64,000 nucleotides of DNA from Chromobacterium paludis. GTDB taxonomy: Bacteria; Pseudomonadota; Gammaproteobacteria; Burkholderiales; Chromobacteriaceae. Numbering within the stretch: position 1 is the stretch's first letter; every line of letters begins with the position of its first letter. Positions 1-8,347 of the stretch are shown piece by piece. The position numbers and the translations under genes were made by a program. The notes beneath the pieces are model-generated. The model did no database searches. It saw nothing but the letters and a program-made list of their open reading frames with translations, and was not told the origin of the DNA. The stretch spans positions 2,232,001 to 2,296,000 of the forward strand of contig NZ_CP043473.1 of assembly GCF_008275125.1 (NCBI RefSeq), in the 5' to 3' direction.

Positions 1-1
1 G

Positions 2-199
2 GACGCCAGCATCCCCCTCTCATCGGTGAATAAGATGCAGGCGGCGTTGAAGGAAGCCGACAGCTCAAGCGAAATCGTCGTCTATCCCGACGCCGGCCAT
101 GGTTTCAATGCCGACTACCGCCCTAGTTACCGCCCGCGCGACGCGCAAGACGGCTGGCAGAAGATGCTGGACTGGTTCGCCCGGCACGGCGCGCGCTGA
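2..199 (+). CDS. Dienelactone hydrolase family protein, C-terminal fragment
   Basis: The window opens inside this gene, so only the last 65 codons are visible. The fragment contains VVYPDAGHGF, which matches the segment carrying the catalytic histidine of dienelactone hydrolases (alpha/beta hydrolases of the carboxymethylenebutenolidase family). It is followed by an RPSYRPRDAQDGWQKMLDWF helix typical of their C terminus. The nucleophile and acid residues lie upstream of the window. The family hydrolyses lactone or ester bonds in the cytoplasm or periplasm; the substrate cannot be told from this piece. The gene ends with TGA and converges on the HPt-HD-GYP gene. Confidence 0.75.
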   Translation, partial: DASIPLSSVNKMQAALKEADSSSEIVVYPDAGHGFNADYRPSYRPRDAQDGWQKMLDWFARHGAR

Positions 200-217
200 A
201 CGCGGCAGCGCGCCTGC

Positions 218-1339
218 TCAACGTCCGCCCACCACGTTGCGCATTTCCAGGCGGGCGCGCACCACCTGATTCAGCAGCTGCAGCCACACCGGGTGAAACT
301 GGCGCTCGGACGCGTTCAGCTCCGCCACGCCGCGCAGCATGGCGCGGCGTGGCCCTTGCTGGACATGCTTGAGCGTCACTGATTCGAACGCGTCCACCAA
401 AGACAGCAGACAGGCGCCCTCGCATATCTCCGCGCCCTTCAGGCCATCTGGATAGCCGCTGCCATCCTGCGATTCATGGTGCTGCAACACCATGCGCGCG
501 GCCTCCTCCCATCCGGGCATGCGCTCCAGCAAGCCGCCGGCCCAGCCCGGATGCGACGCCATCTGCCGCCTGTCCTCTTCCGTCAGCCGGCCCGCCTTCA
601 GCCAGAGGGCCTCCGGCAGCAGCAACATGCCGATATCGTGCATGTAGACCGCGGCGGCCAGCTGCTCCATGCTGAGCGGCTTTGCCGCCAGCCGGTTGAT
701 GTCCAGCGCCAGCGTCAGGTTGCGCTCGGTGCGGCCGGCAAACGCCGGCACCCGCTGCTCAAACTGCATCGCCAGGGAGCGGAAAAACTGCAAGTCCGCG
801 AACAGGTGCCCGCCCAGCCCGCTTGCGGCCACCGTAAGGCTGGCCTGCATCGGAGTGGTCGCCCCCATCACCGTGCCCACCAGCTTGGCGCAAGCCTGCG
901 GCAATTCATTCGGCCCGGCCTCCGCCAGCTTTTCCAAACCTGGCAGCAAAGCGCGCAGCAGCCTGTCATCGGGCATTTCATCATTGGCGATCTCGTCCAA
1001 CAGCATCACCAATTGATCAGACACCAGCAGCAACACGTCGCCCACCGCATCCTGGTAGTTCAGCTCGTTCTGCCGGATCCTGTCGAGAAGAGTCTCCAAA
1101 GCATGGACATAAGGAATGACGAAATGGACCTGGCACAGGCTGGCATCGCCCTTGATGCTGTGCAGGATGCGAAACAGCTGGGCGATCTTGTCCGCATCGC
1201 GGCTGCCGTCGCCCAGCTGGCAAACCAGTTGCTCCAGTTGCGGCGCGTAGTCGGATACCGCGTCGCGGAAATCCTGAAACGCGATAGGATCCACCACTTC
1301 CAGCAAGACAGGCTGTGTAGCCATTGCAGCGTTCTCCAT
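218..1339 (-). CDS. HPt domain / HD-GYP domain fusion signalling protein
   Basis: The protein has 373 residues. Its N-terminal ~120 residues look like a histidine phosphotransfer domain, with the phospho-acceptor motif FRILHSIKGDAS. The C-terminal half is HD-GYP-like: HDIG near residue 235 and HHESQDGSGYPDGL near residue 288. HD-GYP proteins are c-di-GMP phosphodiesterases. Here the usual HDIGK reads HDIGM, and the upstream His seen in canonical members (ETGNH in the paralogue at 12.6 kb) appears replaced by Arg, so activity may be reduced; that is my alignment by eye. A second ATG five codons in (at 1324) has a better-spaced GGAG and may be the true start. The HPt suggests it receives phosphate from a hybrid kinase. 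Confidence 0.8.
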   Translation of the reverse strand: MENAAMATQPVLLEVVDPIAFQDFRDAVSDYAPQLEQLVCQLGDGSRDADKIAQLFRILHSIKGDASLCQVHFVIPYVHALETLLDRIRQNELNYQDAVGDVLLLVSDQLVMLLDEIANDEMPDDRLLRALLPGLEKLAEAGPNELPQACAKLVGTVMGATTPMQASLTVAASGLGGHLFADLQFFRSLAMQFEQRVPAFAGRTERNLTLALDINRLAAKPLSMEQLAAAVYMHDIGMLLLPEALWLKAGRLTEEDRRQMASHPGWAGGLLERMPGWEEAARMVLQHHESQDGSGYPDGLKGAEICEGACLLSLVDAFESVTLKHVQQGPRRAMLRGVAELNASERQFHPVWLQLLNQVVRARLEMRNVVGGR

Positions 1340-1387
1340 GCCTCATGATTAGTCCAGTATATGCAAACCGCGTCGCGGCGCATTTTC

Positions 1388-1416
1388 TTGACATGGAAAC
1401 ATGTGAGCTGTAATTC
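1388..1416 (+). promoter_or_regulatory. Sigma-70 type promoter of the cold-shock gene
   Basis: A consensus -35 TTGACA (1388-1393) is separated by 17 bases from TAATTC (1411-1416), a fair -10 box. It would place the transcript start roughly 225 bases before the cold-shock start codon, giving the long 5' leader typical of cspA-type mRNAs. No other gene lies in the 1340-1648 interval, which otherwise holds only this leader. Confidence 0.5.
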
Positions 1417-1648
1417 ACATTCAAAAAATGTAAATGTCCTGACCAAAGGTATTAAAGATTCGTAAAAACAGGAGATTCCTGCAGAAAATGCTTGCCACGC
1501 GCAGCAACTAGAGGCACTATGCCTGCCTGCAGGATGCTCAAGTTGTGGATGTGTAGTTGTCGTAGTGGCAATAGGCCGTACCTCAGTCGCCATTTCCCTT
1601 GATCTTCGTGCCTTTTTATTCAACTGCTCGTTTTGAGGAATTAACAAA

Positions 1649-1852
1649 ATGGCAACCGGTACCGTTAAGTGGTTCAACGACTCCAAAGGTTTTGGCTTCA
1701 TCACCCCGGATGAAGGCGGCGACGACGTTTTCGCTCACTTCTCCCAAATCAACGCCAAAGGCTTCCGCACCCTGGCTGAAAACCAGCGCGTGAGCTTCGA
1801 CATCGTCGATGGCCCGAAGGGCAAGCAAGCCTCCAACATCCAGCCGATGTAA
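1649..1852 (+). CDS. Cold-shock protein, CspA family
   Basis: This 67-residue protein is a single cold-shock (OB-fold) domain. It has both nucleic-acid-binding motifs: RNP1-like KGFGFI and RNP2-like VFAHF. The length matches the family (65-70 residues). CspA-type proteins bind single-stranded RNA and DNA and act as RNA chaperones in the cytoplasm. The start is supported by TGAGGA nine bases upstream. The gene stands alone, with a long leader before it and a strong terminator after it. Cold induction through the leader is usual for the family but is not shown here. Confidence 0.95.
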   Translation: MATGTVKWFNDSKGFGFITPDEGGDDVFAHFSQINAKGFRTLAENQRVSFDIVDGPKGKQASNIQPM

Positions 1853-1882
1853 TCTCTCTTAAGAGACCATCGACCAGATGAG

Positions 1883-1908
1883 AAAACCCGGATCCGTCCG
1901 GGTTTTTT
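1883..1908 (+). terminator. Rho-independent terminator of the cold-shock gene
   Basis: AAACCCGGA and TCCGGGTTT form a 9-bp stem with a 4-base loop, followed by a run of T. Confidence 0.9.
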
Positions 1909-1941
1909 GCATTTTGAATCACACCAATAGCGGAGCCATCC

Positions 1942-2499
1942 ATGTCAGATAGCCACGAAACCGTGATCGCCGCGACCCGCGAATGGGTGGAGAAAGCCGT
2001 GATCGGCCTCAATCTGTGCCCATTCGCCAAGTCGGTCTACGTCAAGAATCAGGTGCGCATCCAGGTCAGTGAAGCAAACGATGCGCGCCAGCTGGCGGAA
2101 GAGCTGGCGGCCGAGCTGAAGCTGCTGGCGGAAACCGACCCGCAGGAAATCGACACCACGCTGCTGGTTCACCCCGGCGTGCTGCAACGCTTCCTCGACT
2201 TCAACGAATTCCTCGACATCGCGGACGCGCTGGTGGATGAATTGAAGCTGGAAGGCGAAATCCAAGTCGCCAGCTTCCATCCCAAGTTCCAGTTCGAGGG
2301 CACTGGCGTCAACGATATCGAGAACTACACCAACCGCTCGCCCTACCCGACGCTGCACTTGATACGCGAAGCCAGCATAGACCGCGCGGTGGAAGCCTTC
2401 CCAGAAGCGGAAACCATCTACGAGCGCAATATCGAGACGCTGCAAAAATTGGGCCTCGCCGGCTGGAAAGCGCTGTTCGCGCCCGAGCCGAGCAAGTAA
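1942..2499 (+). CDS. DUF1415 family protein
   Basis: The protein has 185 residues, the usual length of DUF1415. It shows the family's conserved WVEKAVIGLNLCPFAK near the N terminus, the central ASFHPKFQFEGT segment and NYTNRSPYPTLHLIRE. The conserved Cys and His residues in these motifs suggest an enzyme or metal site, but the family has no established function. CGGAG lies eight bases before the ATG. It is a single-gene unit between two terminators. I assign the family with confidence and give no biochemical role. Confidence 0.9.
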   Translation: MSDSHETVIAATREWVEKAVIGLNLCPFAKSVYVKNQVRIQVSEANDARQLAEELAAELKLLAETDPQEIDTTLLVHPGVLQRFLDFNEFLDIADALVDELKLEGEIQVASFHPKFQFEGTGVNDIENYTNRSPYPTLHLIREASIDRAVEAFPEAETIYERNIETLQKLGLAGWKALFAPEPSK

Positions 2500-2515
2500 G
2501 TCCACGCCAGCCAAC

Positions 2516-2544
2516 AAAAAAGCGCAGCCTTAGCTGCGCTTTTT
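2516..2544. terminator. Bidirectional terminator between DUF1415 and the acyltransferase gene
   Basis: AGCGCAGC and GCTGCGCT form an 8-bp stem with loop CTTA. It is flanked by A5 on the left and T4 on the right, so it can end both convergent transcripts. Confidence 0.9.
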
Positions 2545-2561
2545 GCTTTGCCGCATCCGCC

Positions 2562-3131
2562 TCAACGCGGATAGCGCCCCTGTTTATCCGCGTAAAAAGC
2601 GCGTATCCGGGGCATGTCGGCCTCAATGTCGCCCGTGGGCGTGAACATCGGGCCGAAACCGCCCTCCTTGCGCCCATAGTCCAGGTAGGCCAACGCAATC
2701 GGCACGCCTGCGCCGTGGGCGATGTGGTAGAAGCCGGTCTTCCACTCCGTCACCGCCTTGCGGGTACCCTCCGGCGGAATGGCCAGCACCAGCCGCTCGC
2801 TGCGCTGAAACACGTCCACCATCTGCTGCACCAGGGAATTATTCTGGTGGCGGACCACCGGCACACCGCCCAGCCAGCGCATCACCGGCCCCATCGGCCC
2901 CTTGAACAGCGTGTGCTTGCCCATCCAGTAGATCTTGGCGCGCGCGGCGAAGCACAGCCCCAGCGTGATCGGAAAATCCCAGTTGCTGGTATGGGGCGCG
3001 CCTATCATCACGTATTTGTCCAAGGCGGGAAACTCGCCCTGCAGCTTCCAGCCATTCAGCTTCAACAGCGCAATGGACAGCCAGCGGAACAAGTCGCGGA
3101 CGATGGGGGTATCGAAAATGGTGAAATGCAT
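2562..3131 (-). CDS. 1-acyl-glycerol-3-phosphate acyltransferase-like (PlsC superfamily)
   Basis: The chosen start gives 189 residues beginning MHFTIFDTP. AGGG sits six bases upstream, whereas the longer open frame reads through non-conserved sequence. The acyltransferase signature H-x4-D is visible as HTSNWD near residue 45, and the second motif PEGTRK lies about 75 residues later. The family transfers an acyl chain from acyl-ACP or acyl-CoA to lysophospholipid-type acceptors at the inner face of the cytoplasmic membrane. This short branch without a clear N-terminal membrane anchor is often annotated only as acyltransferase, so the exact substrate is unknown. Confidence 0.85.
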   Translation of the reverse strand: MHFTIFDTPIVRDLFRWLSIALLKLNGWKLQGEFPALDKYVMIGAPHTSNWDFPITLGLCFAARAKIYWMGKHTLFKGPMGPVMRWLGGVPVVRHQNNSLVQQMVDVFQRSERLVLAIPPEGTRKAVTEWKTGFYHIAHGAGVPIALAYLDYGRKEGGFGPMFTPTGDIEADMPRIRAFYADKQGRYPR

Positions 3132-3441
3132 GGCAACCCTGAGCAATGGCGCCGCTCCACGCGCCGGCCAGCTGCTGATCGCGCCGCCCAGCGTGGGTGC
3201 GGCAGCCTGACACGTGGAAAGGGCTGAATGTACTAGATGGAATATTTTCAGTAAAGCACCAACACGCCAAGAATGGCGTGCATTTTTGCCGAAGCCAGCC
3301 ACGGCGCCGTCTCCTCCGTCAATTATTCAAAATAACTAACAAATACCGATACAAGTCATAACAATCGGTAACGCAGCCGCAGGAACCCCGGCCACGACAA
3401 TCGGACCAATCGCTATAACCCCAACAATCAGGACTCGCAAT
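3132..3441. other. Intergenic region, no gene seen
   Basis: This is a divergent intergenic stretch between the acyltransferase and the lipoprotein gene. The second half is somewhat AT-rich and probably holds promoters for one or both. I see no convincing -35/-10 pair or RNA structure. Confidence 0.5.
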
Positions 3442-3663
3442 ATGAGCAAGCCTCTTTCCTCATCCCGACTGACCCTGGCCACCGGCGCCCTGCTCGCCCT
3501 CAGCCTGCTGTCCGGCTGCGCCAATATGAGCCACCGCCAACAAAACACCGCCATCGGCGCCACCGCGGGCGCGGTGCTGGGCTCCGTGCTGACCGGCGGC
3601 GGCACCATCGGCACCCTGGGCGGCGCCGCCATCGGCGGCGTCATCGGCCACCAGAGCCGTTAA
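3442..3663 (+). CDS. Small glycine-zipper lipoprotein (OsmB-like)
   Basis: This 73-residue protein has a lipoprotein signal with lipobox LLSGC (Cys at residue 26), so it should be an acylated envelope protein. The rest is a glycine-zipper segment rich in GxxxG and GG steps (TAGAVLGSVLTGGGTIGTLG), as in OsmB and the 17-kDa antigen families. Glycine zippers insert in or pack against membranes; the specific role is unknown. It is a single gene ended by a strong terminator. Confidence 0.85.
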   Translation: MSKPLSSSRLTLATGALLALSLLSGCANMSHRQQNTAIGATAGAVLGSVLTGGGTIGTLGGAAIGGVIGHQSR

Positions 3664-3678
3664 ACCGGTACAATCTCC

Positions 3679-3708
3679 AGAGCCAGCCCCAAGCTGGCTC
3701 TTTTTTTT
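3679..3708 (+). terminator. Terminator after the glycine-zipper lipoprotein
   Basis: AGAGCCAGC and GCTGGCTCT form a 9-bp stem, followed by eight T. Confidence 0.9.
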
Positions 3709-3733
3709 CATTGCGGCCGCACATATCATCGGA

Positions 3734-5119
3734 ATGAAATCCTCACCGGGCCACGCCATGAGCCAAAGCATGAAATGGGAGAGCCTGCTCTCCACCCGCC
3801 GCTTCAAGATCATCCAAGGCGACGTGAAGGAAACACGCACCCCGGCCACCCAGGAAGGCGGTGCCGGCCTGCGCACCGACTTCCACATCGACCACGACCG
3901 CGTGGTATTCTCCAGCGCCTTCCGCCGCCTGGGCCGCAAGACCCAGGTCCACCCGCTGGCGCGGCACGACCACACCCACAACCGGCTCACTCACAGCGTG
4001 GAAGTGGCCAGCGTGGGCCGCAGCCTGGGCAACCGCGTGGGCGTGATGCTGGAACACGCCGGCCAATTGCCGCCAGGCTACACCCCGCACGATATCGGCG
4101 CCGTGGTGCAGGTAGCCTGCCTGGCGCACGACATCGGCAACCCGCCCTTCGGCCACACCGGCGAAGACGCGCTGCGCGACTGGTTCCGCGCCGAGCGCAA
4201 CGCCCACTGGCTGCAAGGGCTGAGTCCGGCGGAAATCCGCGACGTGCAAACCTATGAAGGCAACGCCCACGGCCTGCGCATGCTGGCCACGCTGGAAATG
4301 TACAACGGCGAAGGCGGCATGCGCCTCACCTCCGCCGCGCTGGGCACGCTGATCAAATACCCATGGACTGCAGACGCGCCGCCGGCCTACGAGCGCGACA
4401 AGTTCAACATCTACCGCGCCGAGCTGCCCTATTTCGAGCGGGTGGCCGAGGAACTGGGACTGCCGCGGCACGGCCCGCTGCAATGGAGCCGCCATCCGCT
4501 GTCCTACCTGATGGAAGCGGCCGACGACATCTGCTACGCGATACTGGACCTGGAAGACGCGGTGGAGATCGGCATCCTGGACTTCCACGAATTCGAACAG
4601 CTGTTCTCGGGCTTCGCCGACCATGAACGCGTCTGGGGCATGCATGACCTCCGCCAGAAATGCGGCACGCTGCGCGGCGTAGCCATCGGCCGCTGCGTGA
4701 CCGAGGTGGCGGAAAAGTTCATGCTGCATCAGCCATCGCTGCTGCATGGCGAATTCCCGGCCAAGGACCTGATCAATCTGTGCGCCCCAGCCGTGCAAGA
4801 CGCGCTGCTGCAAGCCAAGGACTTGGCCAGCAACAAGGTCTACCGCCACCGCACCAAGCTGGTGACGGAACTGGCCTCCTACCCCTGCATCGCCACCATA
4901 TTGGACGCGCTGGTGCCGGCCGTGCACGCCTATATCCGCCAGGGCGGCAAGGAGCTGACCCCGCGCGAACACCTGGCCATGGGCCTCTTGGACAGCCATA
5001 TTCAAACCGGCGACAGCCTGTACCAGGCTTATATGAAGGTGCTGGACTTCGTCGGCGCGATGACCGACAACTACGCCGCCAATATGGCGCGCGAGCTGTC
5101 CGGCGTCGGCATTCTGTAA
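3734..5119 (+). CDS. dgt: Deoxyguanosinetriphosphate triphosphohydrolase-like protein
   Basis: The product has up to 461 residues and is an HD-superfamily hydrolase. The dNTPase signatures are visible: FRRLGRKTQVHP, then HNRLTHSVEVASVGR (first metal His), then AHDIGNPPFGHTGE (the HD pair). The family cleaves dGTP or other dNTPs to the nucleoside and triphosphate and helps balance nucleotide pools in the cytoplasm. Three in-frame ATGs lie close together (3734, 3758, 3770) and none has a strong ribosome site, so the start is uncertain by up to 12 codons. A histidine phosphatase gene follows after 19 bases and probably shares the transcript. Confidence 0.92.
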   Translation: MKSSPGHAMSQSMKWESLLSTRRFKIIQGDVKETRTPATQEGGAGLRTDFHIDHDRVVFSSAFRRLGRKTQVHPLARHDHTHNRLTHSVEVASVGRSLGNRVGVMLEHAGQLPPGYTPHDIGAVVQVACLAHDIGNPPFGHTGEDALRDWFRAERNAHWLQGLSPAEIRDVQTYEGNAHGLRMLATLEMYNGEGGMRLTSAALGTLIKYPWTADAPPAYERDKFNIYRAELPYFERVAEELGLPRHGPLQWSRHPLSYLMEAADDICYAILDLEDAVEIGILDFHEFEQLFSGFADHERVWGMHDLRQKCGTLRGVAIGRCVTEVAEKFMLHQPSLLHGEFPAKDLINLCAPAVQDALLQAKDLASNKVYRHRTKLVTELASYPCIATILDALVPAVHAYIRQGGKELTPREHLAMGLLDSHIQTGDSLYQAYMKVLDFVGAMTDNYAANMARELSGVGIL

Positions 5120-5138
5120 ACCCTAGCGAAAGGCGACC

Positions 5139-5780
5139 ATGACCCAGCCCGTCACCCGCTTCTGCCTGGTGCGCCATGGCGAAACCGACTGGAACCGCGA
5201 ATACCGGCTGCAAGGCCATACCGACATCCCGCTCAATGCCACCGGCCAGGAGCAAGCCGTCCAGCTCGCCCGGGCCTTCCCCCCCCACCATGCCTTCCAC
5301 GCGCTCTACGTCAGCGACCTCACTCGCACCCGGCAAACCGCCGCCCCGTTGCAAGCCAGGCTGCAACTGCACGCGCACTATCTGCCGCAACTGCGAGAGC
5401 GCCACATGGGCGCGCTGCAAGGCCTGACCTACGCCGAAGCGGCGGAGCGGATTCCAGAGGTTTACCAGCGCCACCAGACGCGCGACCCTGACTTTGACCT
5501 AGACGGCGGAGAAAGCCTGCATCGCTTCCGTTCGCGCATATTGGACGGCCTGGCCGGCATCGCCTCCCGCCACCCGAACCAGGACGTGCTGATCGTCACC
5601 CACGGCGGCGTGCTGGACATCATGTACCGCGCCGCCACCGCCAAACCGCTGGCCGACAAGCGCGACTTCGCCATCCCCAACGCCGCGCTGAACTGGCTGG
5701 ACTATCAGAATGGAAACTGGTCGCTCCGTCGCTGGGCGGACGAATCCCACCTTGCCGGCGCGCTGGACGAAATCCAGTAA
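5139..5780 (+). CDS. Histidine phosphatase superfamily protein (phosphoglycerate mutase-like)
   Basis: The 213-residue protein starts with the catalytic RHGETDWN motif (phospho-accepting His13). The second active-site histidine is in VTHGGVLD near residue 152. LYVSDLTRTRQTA carries the conserved Arg. This is the branch of GpmB/CobC-like phosphatases; the substrate is not identifiable from sequence. It follows dgt closely, suggesting one operon, perhaps with a linked nucleotide or metabolite clean-up role (inference). AAAGGC precedes the ATG. Confidence 0.88.
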   Translation: MTQPVTRFCLVRHGETDWNREYRLQGHTDIPLNATGQEQAVQLARAFPPHHAFHALYVSDLTRTRQTAAPLQARLQLHAHYLPQLRERHMGALQGLTYAEAAERIPEVYQRHQTRDPDFDLDGGESLHRFRSRILDGLAGIASRHPNQDVLIVTHGGVLDIMYRAATAKPLADKRDFAIPNAALNWLDYQNGNWSLRRWADESHLAGALDEIQ

Positions 5781-5902
5781 GCAAACTCACCGTTGCGCGA
5801 CCTATCCATAGCAGCGGCCCGCGCCAGGCAAACACCGCCAAGCGCGACAATGCATGAAAATGGCGGAATGCTGCCGCCAGCAAAAATCGAAAGGATTAGG
5901 CG

Positions 5903-6295
5903 ATGACCATACACAAAACCGATGCCGAATGGCGTGCCCAGCTGACGCCTGAGCAATACCGGGTCGCCCGTCAGGCCGGCACCGAACGCCCGTTCAGCGG
6001 CGAACACTACTTCCATAACAAACGCGGCGATTATTACTGCGTCTGCTGCGGCGCCCTGCTGTTCCACAGCGACACCAAGTTCGACGCCGGCTGCGGCTGG
6101 CCCAGTTTCTGGGCCGAAGCCGCCGGCGCCAACATTCAGCGCCTCACCGACACCAGCCACGGCATGGTGCGCGTGGAAGTGCGCTGCTCCCACTGCGACG
6201 CCCATTTGGGCCATGTCTTTGAAGATGGTCCAGAGCCGACGGGGGAGCGCTATTGCATAAATTCTGTTTGTATGGCGTTTAAGGAAAAAGAATAA
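5903..6295 (+). CDS. msrB: Peptide-methionine (R)-S-oxide reductase MsrB
   Basis: This 130-residue protein is a full-length single-domain MsrB. It has two structural zinc CxxC pairs (Cys46/Cys49 in YCVCCG, and CSHC) and the catalytic cysteine in RYCINSVCM. The conserved GWPSFW and HLGHVF segments are present. It reduces methionine-R-sulfoxide in proteins using thioredoxin, in the cytoplasm. AAAGGA precedes the ATG. The gene appears monocistronic. Confidence 0.96.
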   Translation: MTIHKTDAEWRAQLTPEQYRVARQAGTERPFSGEHYFHNKRGDYYCVCCGALLFHSDTKFDAGCGWPSFWAEAAGANIQRLTDTSHGMVRVEVRCSHCDAHLGHVFEDGPEPTGERYCINSVCMAFKEKE

Positions 6296-6980
6296 TTTTT
6301 TGTGCAGGTTTTCAGAGTTATTGAAAACTCTGTGCACATAGTTGAAATTGCACCAAGATAGGGCATAACCTTTACTGCTTATGCCCTTGCTTATTCCCCT
6401 CCCCAAACTTCAATTCAGCTTGGGCGCGATTTCCGGATCCCAACGTAGCGCTTAACAGCACATGGATTTGATCATGGCGAATGGATTACGTATTTTGCAG
6501 GATCTTCGCGGAAAAGTAGGATTTTTTCACTAACTTTGCTTCCCTACAGGTGCCTTAAGAGATCTGTGCTCTGAGCCCCTCAACCCCGACCCGCTGCTCT
6601 GAGACTTAATCGGCCAGTTTCAGCCGCCGACGCGGTCGTCCTGAAGCAAGCCCCAAAACTCACAAAAATTCATTCACAATGCATGAAATAATCTGACTGC
6701 GACGCATTTTCACATGAACCCGCAGGTCTGCTCAGTCACAAAGGACGAGGCTAGACCCAAGCGCTGGAACCATGGCGCATCCAGATGTTCTGGACTGGCC
6801 AGTTACGCATCCGCCCCCCCAGTCGATCCATCAGACGCCGATTATTCAGCTCCAGGGCGACGGAACCTATGGGCTGAGCGGCAGGCAGATGCCGCATCGC
6901 TGTCAGCGATTTGGCAAGGAAGGGTCGCGTTGGCGTCCGTTCTTTCTAAAGCCAGGAATCTGATCCGGGAGTGATGCTTC
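6296..6980. other. Long low-coding interval with hairpins and possible gene remnants
   Basis: This interval has no gene that I can support. Just after msrB there is an imperfect inverted repeat (GTGCA..AGAGTT / AACTCT..GTGCAC, about 6301-6340). It is followed by a clean 8-bp hairpin GGGCATAA / TTATGCCC (6361-6386) that could end msrB, although its T-run is weak. From about 6710 to 6970 short open frames exist on both strands, but none has a recognisable family or a good ribosome site. The sequence may be a decayed gene or mobile element. Confidence 0.4.
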
Positions 6981-7505
6981 ATGGAATTCAAAACGGTACT
7001 CGTTGTCGGCGGGACCGGGATGCTCGCAAAAACAACACGGCATCTGGCCGACCATGCGTCGCAGCTGATCTTGGTTTCTCGAGACAGTCACGCCGCCGCG
7101 AAGAAATTGGGTCTTTCCGGCGCAAACTGCATCTCCGCGGATTGGACCAGCGTTCCGGCTTTCCTCGCGGCGACGCAGCCGGCAATCGATCGCTTCCCTC
7201 CCGATTTGATCGTGCTTTGGATGCACCAAACCGGCCGGGGCGCGAGGTTGGGTTTGCTCGACATGGTGCGCGGCTCGAACTGCCGCATTGTCGATATCCA
7301 CGGCAGCGGCGGCGGCAACGTGCAGGACCGCGTCGCGCAGCGCCGTCTCCAGGCCATGCAAGCCGGCTGCCGCTACACCGCCGTCGTGCTGGGGTCCGTT
7401 CCGGAGCGCGACGGATCTGCGCGCTGGCTGACCCACGATGAAATCTCGCTCGGCGTCATCCAGGCCATCGAGTCCCCGAGCAACTGCGTTGTGGGTTCGA
7501 TTTGA
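6981..7505 (+). CDS. NAD(P)-binding Rossmann-fold protein (short-chain dehydrogenase-like)
   Basis: The 174-residue product begins VLVVGGTGMLAKTTRHL, a Gly-rich dinucleotide-binding turn (GGTGMLA). It continues with alternating strand/helix segments (LILVSRD, PDLIVLWMHQ, CRIVDIHGSGGG). No Tyr-x3-Lys catalytic pair of classical short-chain dehydrogenases is evident, and the protein is shorter than they are, so it may be an atypical or non-catalytic member. GGGAG lies upstream of the ATG at suitable distance. Neighbours give no functional clue: a non-coding region before and the convergent CcdA gene after. Confidence 0.7.
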   Translation: MEFKTVLVVGGTGMLAKTTRHLADHASQLILVSRDSHAAAKKLGLSGANCISADWTSVPAFLAATQPAIDRFPPDLIVLWMHQTGRGARLGLLDMVRGSNCRIVDIHGSGGGNVQDRVAQRRLQAMQAGCRYTAVVLGSVPERDGSARWLTHDEISLGVIQAIESPSNCVVGSI

Positions 7506-7618
7506 GCGATGAAGCCGCTGATCGCCTTTTTCAATCACGCAATGCGGAACATCCATTGGATCGACCACGCTTACGGCCCGCAAGCCAAGCCAGCCATTCG
7601 AATGAGGCTGAGCGCGCA

Positions 7619-8347
7619 TTAGAACCGCGTCGTCAGGGCGGTGAGCCAGTCCGGAGAGTGGTCAAGCAGCCAGCCCTCCAGCGCGCGGTCCGCGCCGCTC
7701 AGCATCGCGAGGGAAACCAGCAGCAGGATCAGGCCGAATAGCGCCTTGCCCATCTTGCCGGCCCGCTGCAGCCGCGACTTCGTTCTGGCCATGGCGCCGC
7801 GCGATAAATACGCCAGGCCGACGATAGGCAGGGCGGCGCCCACGCCGAACAAGCCCATCAACAGCGCCGTCTGGGCCAACTGGCTGCCCTGGCTGGCCAG
7901 CACCACCGCGCCCCCCAGGGTGGGGCCCACGCAGGGACTCCACACCAGCCCCAGCAGCAGGCCGATGGCGAACTGGCCAAGCAGGCCATCGGGCCGCACG
8001 CCGGCCAGCAGCGCATGGCCCCAGTCGCTGAGGCGGGACGCGCGGGCGGCGAAGCGCTGCTGCAGCGTGGAGGAAAGCAGCACCACGCCCAGCAACCCCA
8101 GCATGACGGCCCCCCCCTGCCGGAACAGGCCGGGATCCAGGCCTAGCATTGCCGCGCCCCGCGCCAGCAGCGTGCCCGCCGCCGCGTAAGACAGCGCCAA
8201 ACCGGCAGCCAGCGCCAGGGGCGCGCGCGCATGGGCCTGCAGGGCCGAGCCGATCAGAATGGGCAGCAAGGGCAATACGCAAGGCGACAAGGTGGACAGC
8301 AGGCCTGCCAGCAGGCCCAGACCATAGGTGGCCAGACCGAAGCTCAC
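7619..8347 (-). CDS. Cytochrome c biogenesis CcdA/DsbD-type membrane protein
   Basis: The 242-residue polytopic membrane protein has about six hydrophobic segments. The two conserved transmembrane cysteines sit in TLSPCVLPLLP (Cys23) and LVWSPCVGPTLGG. CcdA-type proteins carry electrons from cytoplasmic thioredoxin across the inner membrane to a periplasmic thioredoxin-like partner. The start codon is GTG directly abutting the TGA stop of the upstream thioredoxin gene, so translation is coupled. The pair is probably a two-component equivalent of DsbD. Confidence 0.9.
   Translation of the reverse strand: MSFGLATYGLGLLAGLLSTLSPCVLPLLPILIGSALQAHARAPLALAAGLALSYAAAGTLLARGAAMLGLDPGLFRQGGAVMLGLLGVVLLSSTLQQRFAARASRLSDWGHALLAGVRPDGLLGQFAIGLLLGLVWSPCVGPTLGGAVVLASQGSQLAQTALLMGLFGVGAALPIVGLAYLSRGAMARTKSRLQRAGKMGKALFGLILLLVSLAMLSGADRALEGWLLDHSPDWLTALTTRF

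Noticed and set aside
6714..6974. 86-codon frame before the Rossmann-fold gene
   Set aside because: No ribosome site, no recognisable family and competing frames on the other strand; kept only as part of the unexplained interval.
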